32,499 nt of DNA, from contig VMRY01000054.1 in assembly GCA_007713595.1 (NCBI GenBank), positions 1 to 32,499 of the forward strand, read 5' to 3'. The translations under genes were made by a program, and so were the position numbers. Shown here one piece after another: positions 15,679-24,931 of the stretch (its first letter is position 1; each line of letters starts with the position of its first letter). The notes under the pieces were generated by a model that ran no database searches, was not told where the DNA came from, and saw only the letters and a list, made by a program, of their open reading frames with translations. This DNA is from Sedimenticola thiotaurini. Lineage in GTDB: Bacteria > Pseudomonadota > Gammaproteobacteria > Chromatiales > Chromatiaceae.

Positions 15679-17055
15679 TTAATTTCTGTTACTAAAAAGC
15701 TTCGGTAAATTGGCAAGCTGACCTGTAAGATAGTTACTGGTAGTCGTCAACTGTGCTACTAACGCATCCAGAGCACTGTATTGACTTCTCATTCTTGCCT
15801 CAACCGAAACTAACCTTCTATTCAGGGCTTCACGACTTTGCCCAATACTATCTATTCGGTTGTTTGCATTGGCAACCACCCCATCAAGTACGCCACCAGA
15901 TGCAATATAACCATCCAACATGGTATCCATTCGTGCAGCAAATCCGCTCGTCTCATCGGTAAAGAAACTGATCACATCATCCAGATTATTTTCCAATGCA
16001 GCGGCAAGTGTATCGCTATCTGAAGCGATGGTGCCTTTATTATTTCCGCCTATCTCATACACGCTGGCAATACCCAATTCGGCAGCATAGGAATAGCTAC
16101 CCGAAACAGACGCTTTATTATTAAAGACATTCCGCATTTGGGATTGAATATTGTTGATTAAACTATTTCCTTTCAAAGCACCGCCCGCAAGATCAGAAAG
16201 TGCATTTTGTACGTCATTAAAAGCCTTTACGAAAGCCGTCACTGCAGCAGTGACGGCTGATGTATTATTATCAATAGTAACTGTAGCTGTACCGGTCGTT
16301 TTTAATGTTAGCGTAAGCCCTGAGATAGTGTCACTGATACTATTGCCACTGCGGGTCACTGACACCCCATCCACAGTTAATGAGGCATCCAGCTCGGTAT
16401 CGGCTGAAAGCAATACATTATTTGAATCTGTATTCAGTGTTGCCAGATTGAAACTGGCGGCATTAATGGCCCCACCATAGGATATCTGAACTCGCTTATC
16501 GTAGCCGGTATCCTGAGATGTGAGCACCAGCGTCTGGTTACCACTATCACCCGTGATTAGACCAGCCGTCACACCGGTGGCGTTTGAATCCACGTTAATA
16601 GCCGCCTGAATATCACTGAGCGTTTTCGCGGTAGAGAGGTCAACAGTAAAACTCGTCCCATCTACAGTGAGTGTTAGTTCATCGCCCGCCGAGCCACCAA
16701 AGGTTGTGGCACTTGAAAATTCATCTGAACCCATTTTATGGCGCTGTGCCAAACGATTCACCGTAACATCATAGGCAGATGCCACAGCGTCTGTATCAGC
16801 CGATGCACTGAAGACATCACTATCAGAGGAGGTTGCGCTTTTAGATTGGAACGTTGCGGTATCTTTCAGCTTGTCTAGCGACGACTGAAGAGAAGAGAGT
16901 ACGCTTTTGATTGAGCCAAAAGAGGAGATCTCTGTTTGAACAGTTGCCTCTTTCTGGTCAAGTTTCAATAGGGGTTGCTGCTCAATAGCCATCAATTGTG
17001 TAATGATGGAATTAACATCCAGCCCTGAGCCAATTCCTGCTGATGTTATGGGCAT
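15679..17055 (-). CDS. fliD: Flagellar hook-associated protein 2 (filament cap)
   Basis: 458 residues. Forms the pentameric cap that folds flagellin at the growing tip. N-terminal D0 start I-T-S-A-G-I-G-S-G-L-D-V-N-S-I-I-x-Q-L-M, central variable domain with a flagellin IN motif near residues 145-190, and C-terminal coiled region with R-R-L-V-S-V-E-A-R-M-R-S-Q-Y and Y-L-T-G-Q-L that matches FliD. A strong AGGAGG lies five bases before the ATG. In some pathogens FliD also binds mucin; nothing here speaks to that. Confidence 0.97.
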   Translation of the reverse strand: MPITSAGIGSGLDVNSIITQLMAIEQQPLLKLDQKEATVQTEISSFGSIKSVLSSLQSSLDKLKDTATFQSKSATSSDSDVFSASADTDAVASAYDVTVNRLAQRHKMGSDEFSSATTFGGSAGDELTLTVDGTSFTVDLSTAKTLSDIQAAINVDSNATGVTAGLITGDSGNQTLVLTSQDTGYDKRVQISYGGAINAASFNLATLNTDSNNVLLSADTELDASLTVDGVSVTRSGNSISDTISGLTLTLKTTGTATVTIDNNTSAVTAAVTAFVKAFNDVQNALSDLAGGALKGNSLINNIQSQMRNVFNNKASVSGSYSYAAELGIASVYEIGGNNKGTIASDSDTLAAALENNLDDVISFFTDETSGFAARMDTMLDGYIASGGVLDGVVANANNRIDSIGQSREALNRRLVSVEARMRSQYSALDALVAQLTTTSNYLTGQLANLPKLFSNRN

Positions 17056-17116
17056 GCGGGCCTCCTATTGAGAACCATTAACTAATAACAATGCGGACTT
17101 CCCTGTCCACATCGGC

Positions 17117-17548
17117 TTATGCTTTACCCTGAAACAGCAGAGAAATTCCTTCATTGCCATTATTGAAAATTGCTTCACTCGTTTCCTTAAGCTTCTTCTG
17201 CATATCCAGCACTTCTTCAGAGGGAATACTCCTAACCATCTGTCCAGACTCCTTGTCTATGACCTTCACGACAGTTTTTCCACTCTCATCATCAACGGAA
17301 AACTCTAATTTCCGCTGTACAGATTGCGCAAACTCATTCAATTGATCAACTGCTTCGTTGAGTTTTTGCCCATCCGCAACAGCAGATGGCCTTCCAGCTT
17401 CCTTCCTCGCTTTGTCAGGGACAGAAGAGGGGACCGGAACTACCATTTCGATATCAGAACTCTCCCGTACCCGTCCGGCACTATTTGTTGCTCCTTTCGG
17501 TTGAGTGGAAACGCTACTCAACACACCTTGAGAGATTTCATTTACCAT
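17117..17548 (-). CDS. flaG: FlaG family protein
   Basis: 143 residues from ATG 17548 (AGGTGA five bases upstream; a GTG three codons earlier is weaker). The C-terminal half is the FlaG domain: K-L-E-F-S-V-D-D-E-S-G-K-T-V-V-K-V-I-D, S-G-Q-M-V-R-S-I-P-S-E-E-V-L. The N-terminal half is low-complexity. FlaG proteins limit filament length in Pseudomonas and Campylobacter; mechanism unclear. Located between fliC and fliD, the usual place. Confidence 0.93.
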   Translation of the reverse strand: MVNEISQGVLSSVSTQPKGATNSAGRVRESSDIEMVVPVPSSVPDKARKEAGRPSAVADGQKLNEAVDQLNEFAQSVQRKLEFSVDDESGKTVVKVIDKESGQMVRSIPSEEVLDMQKKLKETSEAIFNNGNEGISLLFQGKA

Positions 17549-17568
17549 GGCGATCACCTATGTTGCGC

Positions 17569-17598
17569 GGGATGGGGAGCTAATATAGCCCCCCACCC
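17569..17598 (-). terminator. Long hairpin between fliC and flaG
   Basis: On the minus strand a continuous 13-bp stem with two G-U pairs and a TAT loop starts 11 bases after the fliC stop. There is no U-tract; the flaG ribosome-binding site follows closely. This looks more like a 3' mRNA stabiliser or partial attenuator, giving more fliC than flaG transcript, than a full terminator. Confidence 0.55.
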
Positions 17599-17608
17599 TT
17601 CGCCCACA

Positions 17609-19108
17609 TTACTGGAGAAGTGACAACACGCTCTGTGGCAGAGCATTCGCCTGGGAAACCATCGCTACACCCGCCTGCTGAAGAATCTGAGAACGTGTCA
17701 GCTCTGCAGTTTCAGCCGCAAAGTCCGCATCACGAATACGTGAACGAGCAGCTGATAGGTTCTCTGCGGTCGCGCCCAGATTCGAAATGGTTGTGCTAAA
17801 CCGGTTCTGTACCGCACCCAAATCTGCACGCAAGCTGGAGACCGTTGCCAATGCCGCATCAATAATATTGATCGCTGTGTTCGCATTGGTCGCCGTACCT
17901 ACGTCCACAGTACTCAACAACTGCGCACTGGATCCTACGGCAGTATTGGCTGCCACGTTCAGGATACTACCGGCACCAACAGCAATACTGGATGAGACAG
18001 AGAACGTGCTATTGGAGTTGAAGTCCACTCGGCCTGTCACGATGGTGCTGTCGGCTGCACCCTGGGTCAAGGTCTCGGGATCCGAACCAATGGCGGTGGT
18101 ACCGATGACAGCAGTCGCACTACCGGTTGAGTGATCGAAGTTCTCAACGTTGATATTCTTACCATCGGCCTGGGTCAGGGTCATGGTGGCGCCATTAGAG
18201 ACGGCCGTAACACCCGTGGTACCGCTTACCTTGTTAATCTCGGTGGCCAGAGCATCCCAATCAGTGGTGGTGATGGCGGCAGACACAGTAGAGGTACTAC
18301 CCCCACTACCCAGCGTTAAGGTAACCGTACCATTAGCTGAAAGGGTACCCATAGTCGCGGTGGTTGAGGCATCCGCTGTTACACCGGTGCTACTACTGAT
18401 AGCATTAACACCTGCCGCGATGGCAAAGGCGCTATCACCAGCAGTGGTGGTATGGGTGGCGGAACCGAGGGTACCTGAAACGGTAACAGTCTGTGCGGTG
18501 GCCAGCGGAGAAGTTACAGCCGCCAGTGTAGCGGCCGAAGTACCTGTCGCCGTCGTACCAAAGTCAGCAGTAGCATTGGTTGCTCCCACCGTATTATTGG
18601 CAAGATCCGAACCAGAAGCACCCGAAATCGTCACGTTGATAGTCTGATTGGCGTTAGCACCCACCTGGAAGCTCTGAGCCGTGAAGGTGCCATCCAGCAG
18701 CTTCAAGCCGTTGAATTCTGTAGTACTGGCAACCCGATCAATCTCTTGCTTAAGCTGATTCACCTCAGCCTGAAGAGCGGCGCGATCAGAAGCGGAGTTT
18801 GTGGAGTTGGCTGATTGAAGGGCCAGCTCACGAATACGCTGTAGGCTGTTCGATGTTTCGGCCAGCGCTCCCTCAGCGGTCTGTGCCAGCGACACACCGT
18901 CGTTTGCATTTCGTATTGCCTGATTCAGACCGCGAATCTGGGAAGTCATACGCTCAGAAATTGCGAGACCTGCCGCATCATCCTTGGCGCTGTTGATACG
19001 CAAACCGCTTGATAGACGTTGGATTGATGTCGCCAGAGACTCCTGAGATTTATTCAGGTTACGCTGTGAATTGAGCGACATGATGTTTGTGTTAATGACC
19101 TGTGCCAT
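17609..19108 (-). CDS. fliC: Flagellin
   Basis: 499 residues; filament subunit. Conserved D0/D1 ends: N-terminus [20 protein letters not shown] and L-Q-R-I-R-E-L at 89-95; C-terminus [11 protein letters not shown]-x-E-T and [13 protein letters not shown]. The middle (about 170-400) is the surface-exposed variable domain, rich in S, T, A and G, with two copies of the flagellin IN motif (about 227-268 and 287-325). No cysteine is visible. AAGGAG precedes the ATG. A sigma-28 promoter lies at 19221-19247. Only one flagellin gene is in the window. Confidence 0.98.
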   Translation of the reverse strand: MAQVINTNIMSLNSQRNLNKSQESLATSIQRLSSGLRINSAKDDAAGLAISERMTSQIRGLNQAIRNANDGVSLAQTAEGALAETSNSLQRIRELALQSANSTNSASDRAALQAEVNQLKQEIDRVASTTEFNGLKLLDGTFTAQSFQVGANANQTINVTISGASGSDLANNTVGATNATADFGTTATGTSAATLAAVTSPLATAQTVTVSGTLGSATHTTTAGDSAFAIAAGVNAISSSTGVTADASTTATMGTLSANGTVTLTLGSGGSTSTVSAAITTTDWDALATEINKVSGTTGVTAVSNGATMTLTQADGKNINVENFDHSTGSATAVIGTTAIGSDPETLTQGAADSTIVTGRVDFNSNSTFSVSSSIAVGAGSILNVAANTAVGSSAQLLSTVDVGTATNANTAINIIDAALATVSSLRADLGAVQNRFSTTISNLGATAENLSAARSRIRDADFAAETAELTRSQILQQAGVAMVSQANALPQSVLSLLQ

Positions 19109-19220
19109 TGTCTTGCTCCTTATTCCCCTTTAGCTACCTCAGATGGGTGCCCTCGGGGTCAGGTTAGTATTTAGCGGATATACCGAAATATTGATCGGGT
19201 ATTCACCGCCTCCGATGTCT

Positions 19221-19247
19221 GTAACGGCCGCACAGATGGATTCTTTA
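19221..19247 (-). promoter_or_regulatory. Sigma-28 (FliA) promoter of fliC
   Basis: On the minus strand TAAA-N15-GCCGTTAC, against the consensus TAAA-N15-GCCGATAA: -35 perfect, -10 six of eight, spacing exact. It predicts a leader of about 105 bases before the fliC ATG. Confidence 0.8.
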
Positions 19248-19512
19248 AAGATATTTAGAAAAAACATGTGACGATCATTACAAATTTTGCTTGCTATTCA
19301 ATTCCAGACTAAAGACGCAATCATGCTCCTAAATGAGATGAATTAGCGCAATATTGACCACATTTCCTTAAACTTCCATTTCAAATAACCTGCGATTAAT
19401 GGTCAAGAGAAGTAGGTTATTTGATTTATTTCTCCACCGTCCGGGCAACTCGGGCTCAGGAGAAGCGAAGACCTAATTAAGGGTTGTTTATTTCCTAATT
19501 CTAGATCTAAAG
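19248..19512. other. Gene-free spacer between flgL and fliC with an 11-bp inverted repeat
   Basis: The flgL-fliC gap is 404 bases. Besides the fliC promoter it has a perfect 11-base inverted repeat, TCAAATAACCT (19381-19391) and AGGTTATTTGA (19414-19424), 22 bases apart. No U-tract follows in either direction. It lies about 130 bases upstream of the promoter, a position that suits an upstream regulator site. No gene is visible, and flgL has no obvious terminator here. Confidence 0.4.
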
Positions 19513-20736
19513 CTATAAATAATTAAACAGGGAGAGCCCCTTAACCTTCACATACGCCTGCTGCGCGGCCTGCAGAGCATTCATTTGACTCTCCAAACGG
19601 GTGATGGCTTCTGCATAGTCGAGATCCTGCTCTTCTGATCTGTGCTTCTCAAGGATCAGCTTCAGATCATCATTAACCGATTTCTGCTCTTCGACGGCAT
19701 TCAGTCTTCCGCCAACTGTGGTTCTCACCTCGACAACATTATCTAAAGCCAGCTGCACATCGGTGATATAGCGGTTAACAGAGTTTCCAGCCTCTAAATC
19801 GGTAGCTAACAGATCCAAGGTCTCAAAAATACTGCGCTTTGAAGTCACTGGTGCCGTTGCTCCGGCTGTCAAACCCGTATCTGCTGTTGTTGCCGAACCG
19901 GAAAGACTAACCGTAATTCCTGTTCCACCAACCGAGCTCAATGTCAGAGTGGTAGCTGTTGCATTAACCGCTGTCACCCCTGTTTGATCAACTATCGCAT
20001 TGATCGCATCACGCAGTTGTGTAGCACGAGCAGCTGGACTGGCAGCTGCAGGCAAGGCCCCAATACTGATTGGCCCATTACCGTTACCACCATCAATGGT
20101 AATGTCGCCCGCATTAATTGCCGCTGGTGCTGGCGCTGTAGGCGCAACTACATTAACAGTGGTAATTGGCCCTGTGGCAACATTCATAAAGGTATCAAAA
20201 CCATTATCTCCATCCGCCACAGTACGACTAGGCGCTATCTGCAGCTCACGCTGACCATTGTCGCCATTATAGGTATAGACACCCGCACTGTAAGAGAATG
20301 GTCTTGTACTCGACTGGTAGCCAGCAAACACATACTCTCCTCCGCTATCTTTGGCATTCGCCATGGAGAAAAGCTGATCTCTAAACTGCCTGATTTCGGA
20401 GGCAATTGCGCCACGGTCAATTGATGAAAGGACATCATTATTGCCTTGGACAGTTAGCTCTCTAACCCGTTGCAACAGGTTGGTTGCCCCGGTTAGTTCA
20501 CCCTCTTCCGTCTCGAGTCGAGAGGTCAGTCGATCAATATTATTCTGGTATTGAGCAAGTGTATCCACCGCCCTATTCAATCCCAGCACCCGGGAGGCGC
20601 TGGCAGGATCGTCAGATGGGGTTAGCACCCTCCTGCCAGTCGACAATTGCTGCTGTGTATCACTCACTTGGCTCTGCTGTCTGAGCATGGCATTGAGTGA
20701 ACGCTCGGTAATAGTCTGAGTTGATATTCGGATCAT
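19513..20736 (-). CDS. flgL: Flagellar hook-associated protein 3 (FlgL)
   Basis: 407 residues, longer than the E. coli protein (317). Joins hook to filament on the FlgK ring. N-terminus R-I-S-T and Q-Q-L-S-T-G-R-R-V-L-T-P-S-D-D-P are typical, as are the C-terminal E-E-Q-D-L-D-Y-A-E-A-I-T-R-L and Y-V-K-V-K-G-L-S-L-F-N-Y-L. The extra length is an inserted segment (about 190-300) rich in A, P and T with a flagellin IN motif at about 237-280. Starts three bases after flgK stop, so co-translated. Confidence 0.97.
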   Translation of the reverse strand: MIRISTQTITERSLNAMLRQQSQVSDTQQQLSTGRRVLTPSDDPASASRVLGLNRAVDTLAQYQNNIDRLTSRLETEEGELTGATNLLQRVRELTVQGNNDVLSSIDRGAIASEIRQFRDQLFSMANAKDSGGEYVFAGYQSSTRPFSYSAGVYTYNGDNGQRELQIAPSRTVADGDNGFDTFMNVATGPITTVNVVAPTAPAPAAINAGDITIDGGNGNGPISIGALPAAASPAARATQLRDAINAIVDQTGVTAVNATATTLTLSSVGGTGITVSLSGSATTADTGLTAGATAPVTSKRSIFETLDLLATDLEAGNSVNRYITDVQLALDNVVEVRTTVGGRLNAVEEQKSVNDDLKLILEKHRSEEQDLDYAEAITRLESQMNALQAAQQAYVKVKGLSLFNYL

Positions 20737-20739
20737 AAC

Positions 20740-22725
20740 TTACCTCCGAAACGCACCAATGAGCGTATCGAATATTGTATTGGCCACTGAGATCACCTGT
20801 GCAGCGGCTTGGTAGGCTTGTTGAAACCTGATCAGATTTGCAGCCTCTTCATCCAAGTTTACACCACTCACTGAAAGCAAGGCGCTTCTGTGTCGCTCCC
20901 TCAACCCATCTGTCGCATTAAAACTGACCTCAGACTGATGCGTCTTAGACCCAACATCAGAAACAAGCTGACTATAGGCCTCTTGAAAGGTAGCAAGCTC
21001 CGCCCCACCACCCGTTTGACCCAATAGCGTATTGGTCGACTGCAAATCAGCCATCTTGAGGGCATTTCGGTTATCCCCCACGCCACCACTGTTGTTCTCT
21101 ATGACAAATCGATCACCCGACGCAGGTGTCCCTGTCATGGTAAAGCTCATACCACCGTAGGCAGCGAAGGTAAAAGCGGCCCCATTACTCTGGGTCGCCG
21201 GATCATACGCAATAGTGCCGCCAGGGCCGCCAGTCACAGTAAAACCAGGCCCACCAAGGTGTGCCGTTGCACCCCACTGCAGGGTTATTGTTGCAGGCCC
21301 AGCCAGAGGAAGATTCGTTGTGTTACTGTAATCCGGCTGAGATATGTCTCCGGTACCCTGGTTTGGGCCACCACCGGAGTTGGTTGAGTGTACTGCACGG
21401 ATCGGGCCTGAGGCGGCAATGCTCCTTGCATCATTAATCAACAGGCTCATGTCACTTGCGGCATTGCGGGTCGGCTGAATCAGGAAACTATCACCGGCAG
21501 TCGCTGCTGCCGATATGCTGATCGTGATGCCATCAATTTCTGCGGTGGTGTAAGGATATACACCCCCGGTATTAATCGTAGTAACCTGTCCATCCGATAG
21601 CCGGGTCATTGTGAACTGGTCTGCCACAGTAGTTGCTCGCAACTCATAATCACTCACCGTCAAATTACCCGTGTCCACATAAGCGGCTGTCACCACAGAT
21701 GCGCCCACATTAAGCGCATTCCCTAACACGCTCACACTGTGAGGAGCAAAAAACTGCCCCCCAAAACTGCCACTTAAATCGAGACCCTGCTGATGCTGAC
21801 TATTAATTCGGTCAGTCATACCTATCGCAACCAAGCCCAACTGATTGATAGCTGGTTTGAGTATTTGATCACGGAAATCAAGCAATCCACTCAACTCACC
21901 ACCGGACAATTGTTCAGTTATCACCTGAGTGCCGGAAACATTGGTAAATGCAATATCTTGCTGACTTGGGTCACTGCTGCTGTTAATAGAAGTCAAGCTC
22001 GCATTGGCGCCATCAATCACCAACGCCTGACCATTCCCAATAAAAACATTCCACGCCCCATTGTCTTGCGGAACCACTGAGATGCTCACCAGTTTAGACA
22101 GGTCGTTCAGCAACACCTCGCGCTGATCCAGCAGGTCATTAGGTGTTCCACCGCCAGCTGCTCCGATTGCCTCAATGATGCCCTGATTCACTTGTGCAAT
22201 CGAACGGGCCAAGCCAGATATCTCAGTCGCCAAATCTTTCATCTCCTGACCCACCTGCTTATTCATGTCGACAAACTGCCGATGAAGGTCATGGTAGCGA
22301 TTGATCATCGAGCCCGCCTCAGACAACAGCACCTGCCTGGAAGATATCGATGAAGGGTCATCAGAGACCACTTGCATGGCATTAAAAAAGTCTTGCATGG
22401 CTGGATCTAAGCCAATATTTGGATCGGCCAGCAGGGTGTCTATTCTGCTAGCGTGGCCAAAATAGACTTCCATTTCAGAGGCCGATGTCTGTGCCGATCG
22501 CATCTGAGTAGCCAGAAAATCATCGTACTGCCTTTGAATTTCGGATACTTTAACCCCAGTGCCTAAATAACCAACACCGGTCAACTGCGGTACTTGAGTT
22601 GTCAGATTAACTCGTTGGCGGCTATACCCTTCGGTATCCGAATTGGCGATATTATGCCCTGTCGTTGACAGCGAACGCTGAAACGAGAGCAGTGCCGATG
22701 TCCCGATGTTGAGTATACCTGCCAT
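20740..22725 (-). CDS. flgK: Flagellar hook-associated protein 1 (FlgK)
   Basis: 661 residues, about 110 more than E. coli. First hook-filament junction protein. N-terminal rod-like motif T-T-G-H-N-I-A-N-S-D-T-E-G-Y-S-R-Q-R-V at about 21-39 and C-terminal S-G-V-N-L-D-E-E-A-A-N-L-I-R-F-Q-Q-A-Y-Q-A are diagnostic. The middle has two related beta-rich segments, near residues 398-418 and 523-543 (G-I-T-I-S-I ... A-G-D-S-F-L-I and G-M-S-F-T-M ... S-G-D-R-F-V-I), suggesting an internal duplication in the exposed domain. It lies 68 bases after flgJ, with no clear own promoter. Confidence 0.97.
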   Translation of the reverse strand: MAGILNIGTSALLSFQRSLSTTGHNIANSDTEGYSRQRVNLTTQVPQLTGVGYLGTGVKVSEIQRQYDDFLATQMRSAQTSASEMEVYFGHASRIDTLLADPNIGLDPAMQDFFNAMQVVSDDPSSISSRQVLLSEAGSMINRYHDLHRQFVDMNKQVGQEMKDLATEISGLARSIAQVNQGIIEAIGAAGGGTPNDLLDQREVLLNDLSKLVSISVVPQDNGAWNVFIGNGQALVIDGANASLTSINSSSDPSQQDIAFTNVSGTQVITEQLSGGELSGLLDFRDQILKPAINQLGLVAIGMTDRINSQHQQGLDLSGSFGGQFFAPHSVSVLGNALNVGASVVTAAYVDTGNLTVSDYELRATTVADQFTMTRLSDGQVTTINTGGVYPYTTAEIDGITISISAAATAGDSFLIQPTRNAASDMSLLINDARSIAASGPIRAVHSTNSGGGPNQGTGDISQPDYSNTTNLPLAGPATITLQWGATAHLGGPGFTVTGGPGGTIAYDPATQSNGAAFTFAAYGGMSFTMTGTPASGDRFVIENNSGGVGDNRNALKMADLQSTNTLLGQTGGGAELATFQEAYSQLVSDVGSKTHQSEVSFNATDGLRERHRSALLSVSGVNLDEEAANLIRFQQAYQAAAQVISVANTIFDTLIGAFRR

Positions 22726-22793
22726 GTTTCTGTCCTGATCGTCCTATCGCTCCTTCAGCTTGAAGTCATCACAGCGTATGCTGTTGTATCGCA

Positions 22794-23768
22794 CTATATC
22801 GGCTGATTCTCTTCAAGCTTGAGCTTCTTCAGTGCACGAGTCATCTCTGCACCATTCATTACTGCATTGATTTTATTAGCATATTCTGGATCTGTTGCAT
22901 ACCCGGCCCGTTGCAGTTCTGAGAAATAAGACTCACTATCCGCTGTCGCTTCCAGTGCCTTCTGATAGCGCGGATTGGACTGCAGAAAATCCACATAATC
23001 ATGAAAACTGTCACGCAGTGATTCATAGGACCTGAAGGCGGCCCGTTTTTTCACGGCCGTGCCCTGTTCAAACTCCAATGTGCCAACGCTCACTCGATCA
23101 CCATCCCACCGATTATCCGCCTTAATACCAAACAGATTATTGGCCGGCTTGCCATCCGGCATACGTATCAGATGTTTACCCCAACCCGTTTCGAGAGCCG
23201 CCTGGGCTAACAGTGCCTGTGGTTTAATCCCGATCAGGCCTGCAGCCTCGGTCGCCCAGGGTAAGAGCTGTTCAACAAACTGCGTTGCATTCCACGCCTT
23301 CGGATCAAGCTGATTCAGATCAGCAGATAAGTCCTCTATCTGCCCTGAATCCACTGCCGCTTTAGAGGTATCGTTGGCTGCTGCTGGCTGATAGAGCCGT
23401 ACAGCCATGGCTAAACGTTTATAATCCTCAACCGATTTTACCGGCATATTTGGACTGGAACTCTCTCCTGCCTCTGCCACACCCAACTGTCGTTTGATAA
23501 CCCCTGCTAACCCAATGCCACCACTCTCAGAGAGATGGATTGCCAATTGCTTATCGTACATATCGCGGTAGAAGAGGCTCTGATCATTGTCCATCAAGCT
23601 TTCGCCCAGACTCGCCTGACGCATGCTTTTCAGCATCTGCTGTACAAACAGTGATTCAAACTGACCCGCAACCTCATCCAGTGAACCCTTGGCATCTTTC
23701 GACGCCCGGGCCTTAAGCGCCGTCAGGCCCTCCATACTGGTGTAGATTGAGGCGTTGGCCATGTCCAT
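22794..23768 (-). CDS. flgJ: Flagellar rod assembly protein / muramidase FlgJ
   Basis: 324 residues, the two-domain gammaproteobacterial form. The N-terminal part (about 25-95; F-E-S-L-F-V-Q-Q-M-L-K-S-M-R) is the rod-cap/scaffold domain. The C-terminal part (about 160-310) is a glucosaminidase-fold peptidoglycan hydrolase with the catalytic glutamate candidate E193 in A-A-L-E-T-G-W-G-K, N-L-F-G-I-K, and A-G-Y-A-T-D-P. It opens the cell wall for the rod. The ATG overlaps the flgI stop by one base (TGATG), indicating coupling. Confidence 0.96.
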   Translation of the reverse strand: MDMANASIYTSMEGLTALKARASKDAKGSLDEVAGQFESLFVQQMLKSMRQASLGESLMDNDQSLFYRDMYDKQLAIHLSESGGIGLAGVIKRQLGVAEAGESSSPNMPVKSVEDYKRLAMAVRLYQPAAANDTSKAAVDSGQIEDLSADLNQLDPKAWNATQFVEQLLPWATEAAGLIGIKPQALLAQAALETGWGKHLIRMPDGKPANNLFGIKADNRWDGDRVSVGTLEFEQGTAVKKRAAFRSYESLRDSFHDYVDFLQSNPRYQKALEATADSESYFSELQRAGYATDPEYANKINAVMNGAEMTRALKKLKLEENQPI

Positions 23769-24922
23769 CAGATAATGACCAGTTCCGCTTTCAGGGCACC
23801 GGCCTGCTTCAGTGCTTCGAGAATCGCCACCAGATCAGAAGGCCCTGCCCCTACCTGATTAACGGCACGGACGACTTCATTAAGCGAGACACCCGGGTTG
23901 AACAGGAACATCCGACTGCCACCTTCGGCCACATTGACATCCGTACGAGGGACAACCGTTGTCGTACCTGTAGAGAGTGCCTCCGGCTGGGAAACCTGGG
24001 GATTTTCACTGATCGTTACTGTTAGACTACCGTGCGATACCGCGGCGGGAGAAACGTGTACCTGATTACTGATTACCACGGTTCCAGTTCGTGAGTTGAC
24101 GATTACTTTGGCTGCTGTTTCACCGGGATTTACTGGCAGATTCTCAATCAAAGATACAAAGCTGACCTTCTGGCTGGCATCAATGGGCGTATTCACACGT
24201 ATTGAAGTGGCATCCAGCGCCTGGGCCGCACCCGGTCCAATTGCACCATTGATTGAATCGACCACACGCTTGGCCGTGGTAAAATCACCTTCATGCAGAT
24301 TAAGTGTGAGAAAAGCACCCTGACTAAAACCTGAAGGAACAGTACGCTCCACTGTCGCACCGTTAGGTATACGACCCACACTCGGAATATTAATAGTAAT
24401 ACTGGAGCCATCCGCACCCGATGCACTCAAGCCACCTACCACCAGATTGCCCTGGGCAATGGCGTAGACTTTTCCATCCGCACCTTTGAGCGGTGACATT
24501 AAAAGTGTTCCGCCCCGCAGGCTCTTCGCATCACCAATTGATGAGACCGTGATATCAATCTTCTGACCCGGTTTGGCAAAGGCAGGAAGGTCTGAATGTA
24601 TGGTCACTGCCGCTACATTCTTGGGTTTAATCTGGGTCCCCGGTGGCACTACGATACCCAACTGATTTAGCATGCTTTTCAGACTCTGCTCAGTAAAGGG
24701 TGCTGCGCTGCTCTTATCACCTGTCCCGTTCAGACCAACCACCAGACCGTAACCAAGCAACTGATTGGTACGCACTCCGGCAATAGACGCGAGATCCTTG
24801 ATCCGTTCGGCCTGGGCTGTACCCGCTGTAAAAATCAACAAGAGCAGCAGGCTAACAAATGCCTTCAAGAACCGAAGGGGCGAACTCATCTGGACTGATT
24901 GAAACGCTGTAGTCTGTCTCAT
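23768..24922 (-). CDS. flgI: Flagellar P-ring protein FlgI
   Basis: 384 residues from ATG 24922 (AGGTGA five bases upstream, overlapping the flgH stop region); a GTG three codons earlier is also open. It has a long signal peptide with a hydrophobic L-rich core ending T-A-Q-A. The mature protein begins [12 protein letters not shown][18 protein letters not shown], which is diagnostic. It builds the periplasmic P ring around the distal rod, with FlgA as chaperone (flgA is at the right edge). Confidence 0.97.
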   Translation of the reverse strand: MRQTTAFQSVQMSSPLRFLKAFVSLLLLLIFTAGTAQAERIKDLASIAGVRTNQLLGYGLVVGLNGTGDKSSAAPFTEQSLKSMLNQLGIVVPPGTQIKPKNVAAVTIHSDLPAFAKPGQKIDITVSSIGDAKSLRGGTLLMSPLKGADGKVYAIAQGNLVVGGLSASGADGSSITINIPSVGRIPNGATVERTVPSGFSQGAFLTLNLHEGDFTTAKRVVDSINGAIGPGAAQALDATSIRVNTPIDASQKVSFVSLIENLPVNPGETAAKVIVNSRTGTVVISNQVHVSPAAVSHGSLTVTISENPQVSQPEALSTGTTTVVPRTDVNVAEGGSRMFLFNPGVSLNEVVRAVNQVGAGPSDLVAILEALKQAGALKAELVII

Positions 24923-24931
24923 GATTTTCAC

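Noticed and set aside
18150-18647. Long plus-strand frame (165 codons) opposite fliC
   Set aside because: Antisense to the low-complexity variable domain of flagellin; V/A/P-rich translation is what the repeated codons of fliC give in that frame, and no ribosome-binding site or homology is seen.
19171-19190. Second sigma-28-like -10 (TCCGCTAA) closer to fliC
   Set aside because: No TAAA at the required 15-base spacing; the 19221-19247 element is far better.
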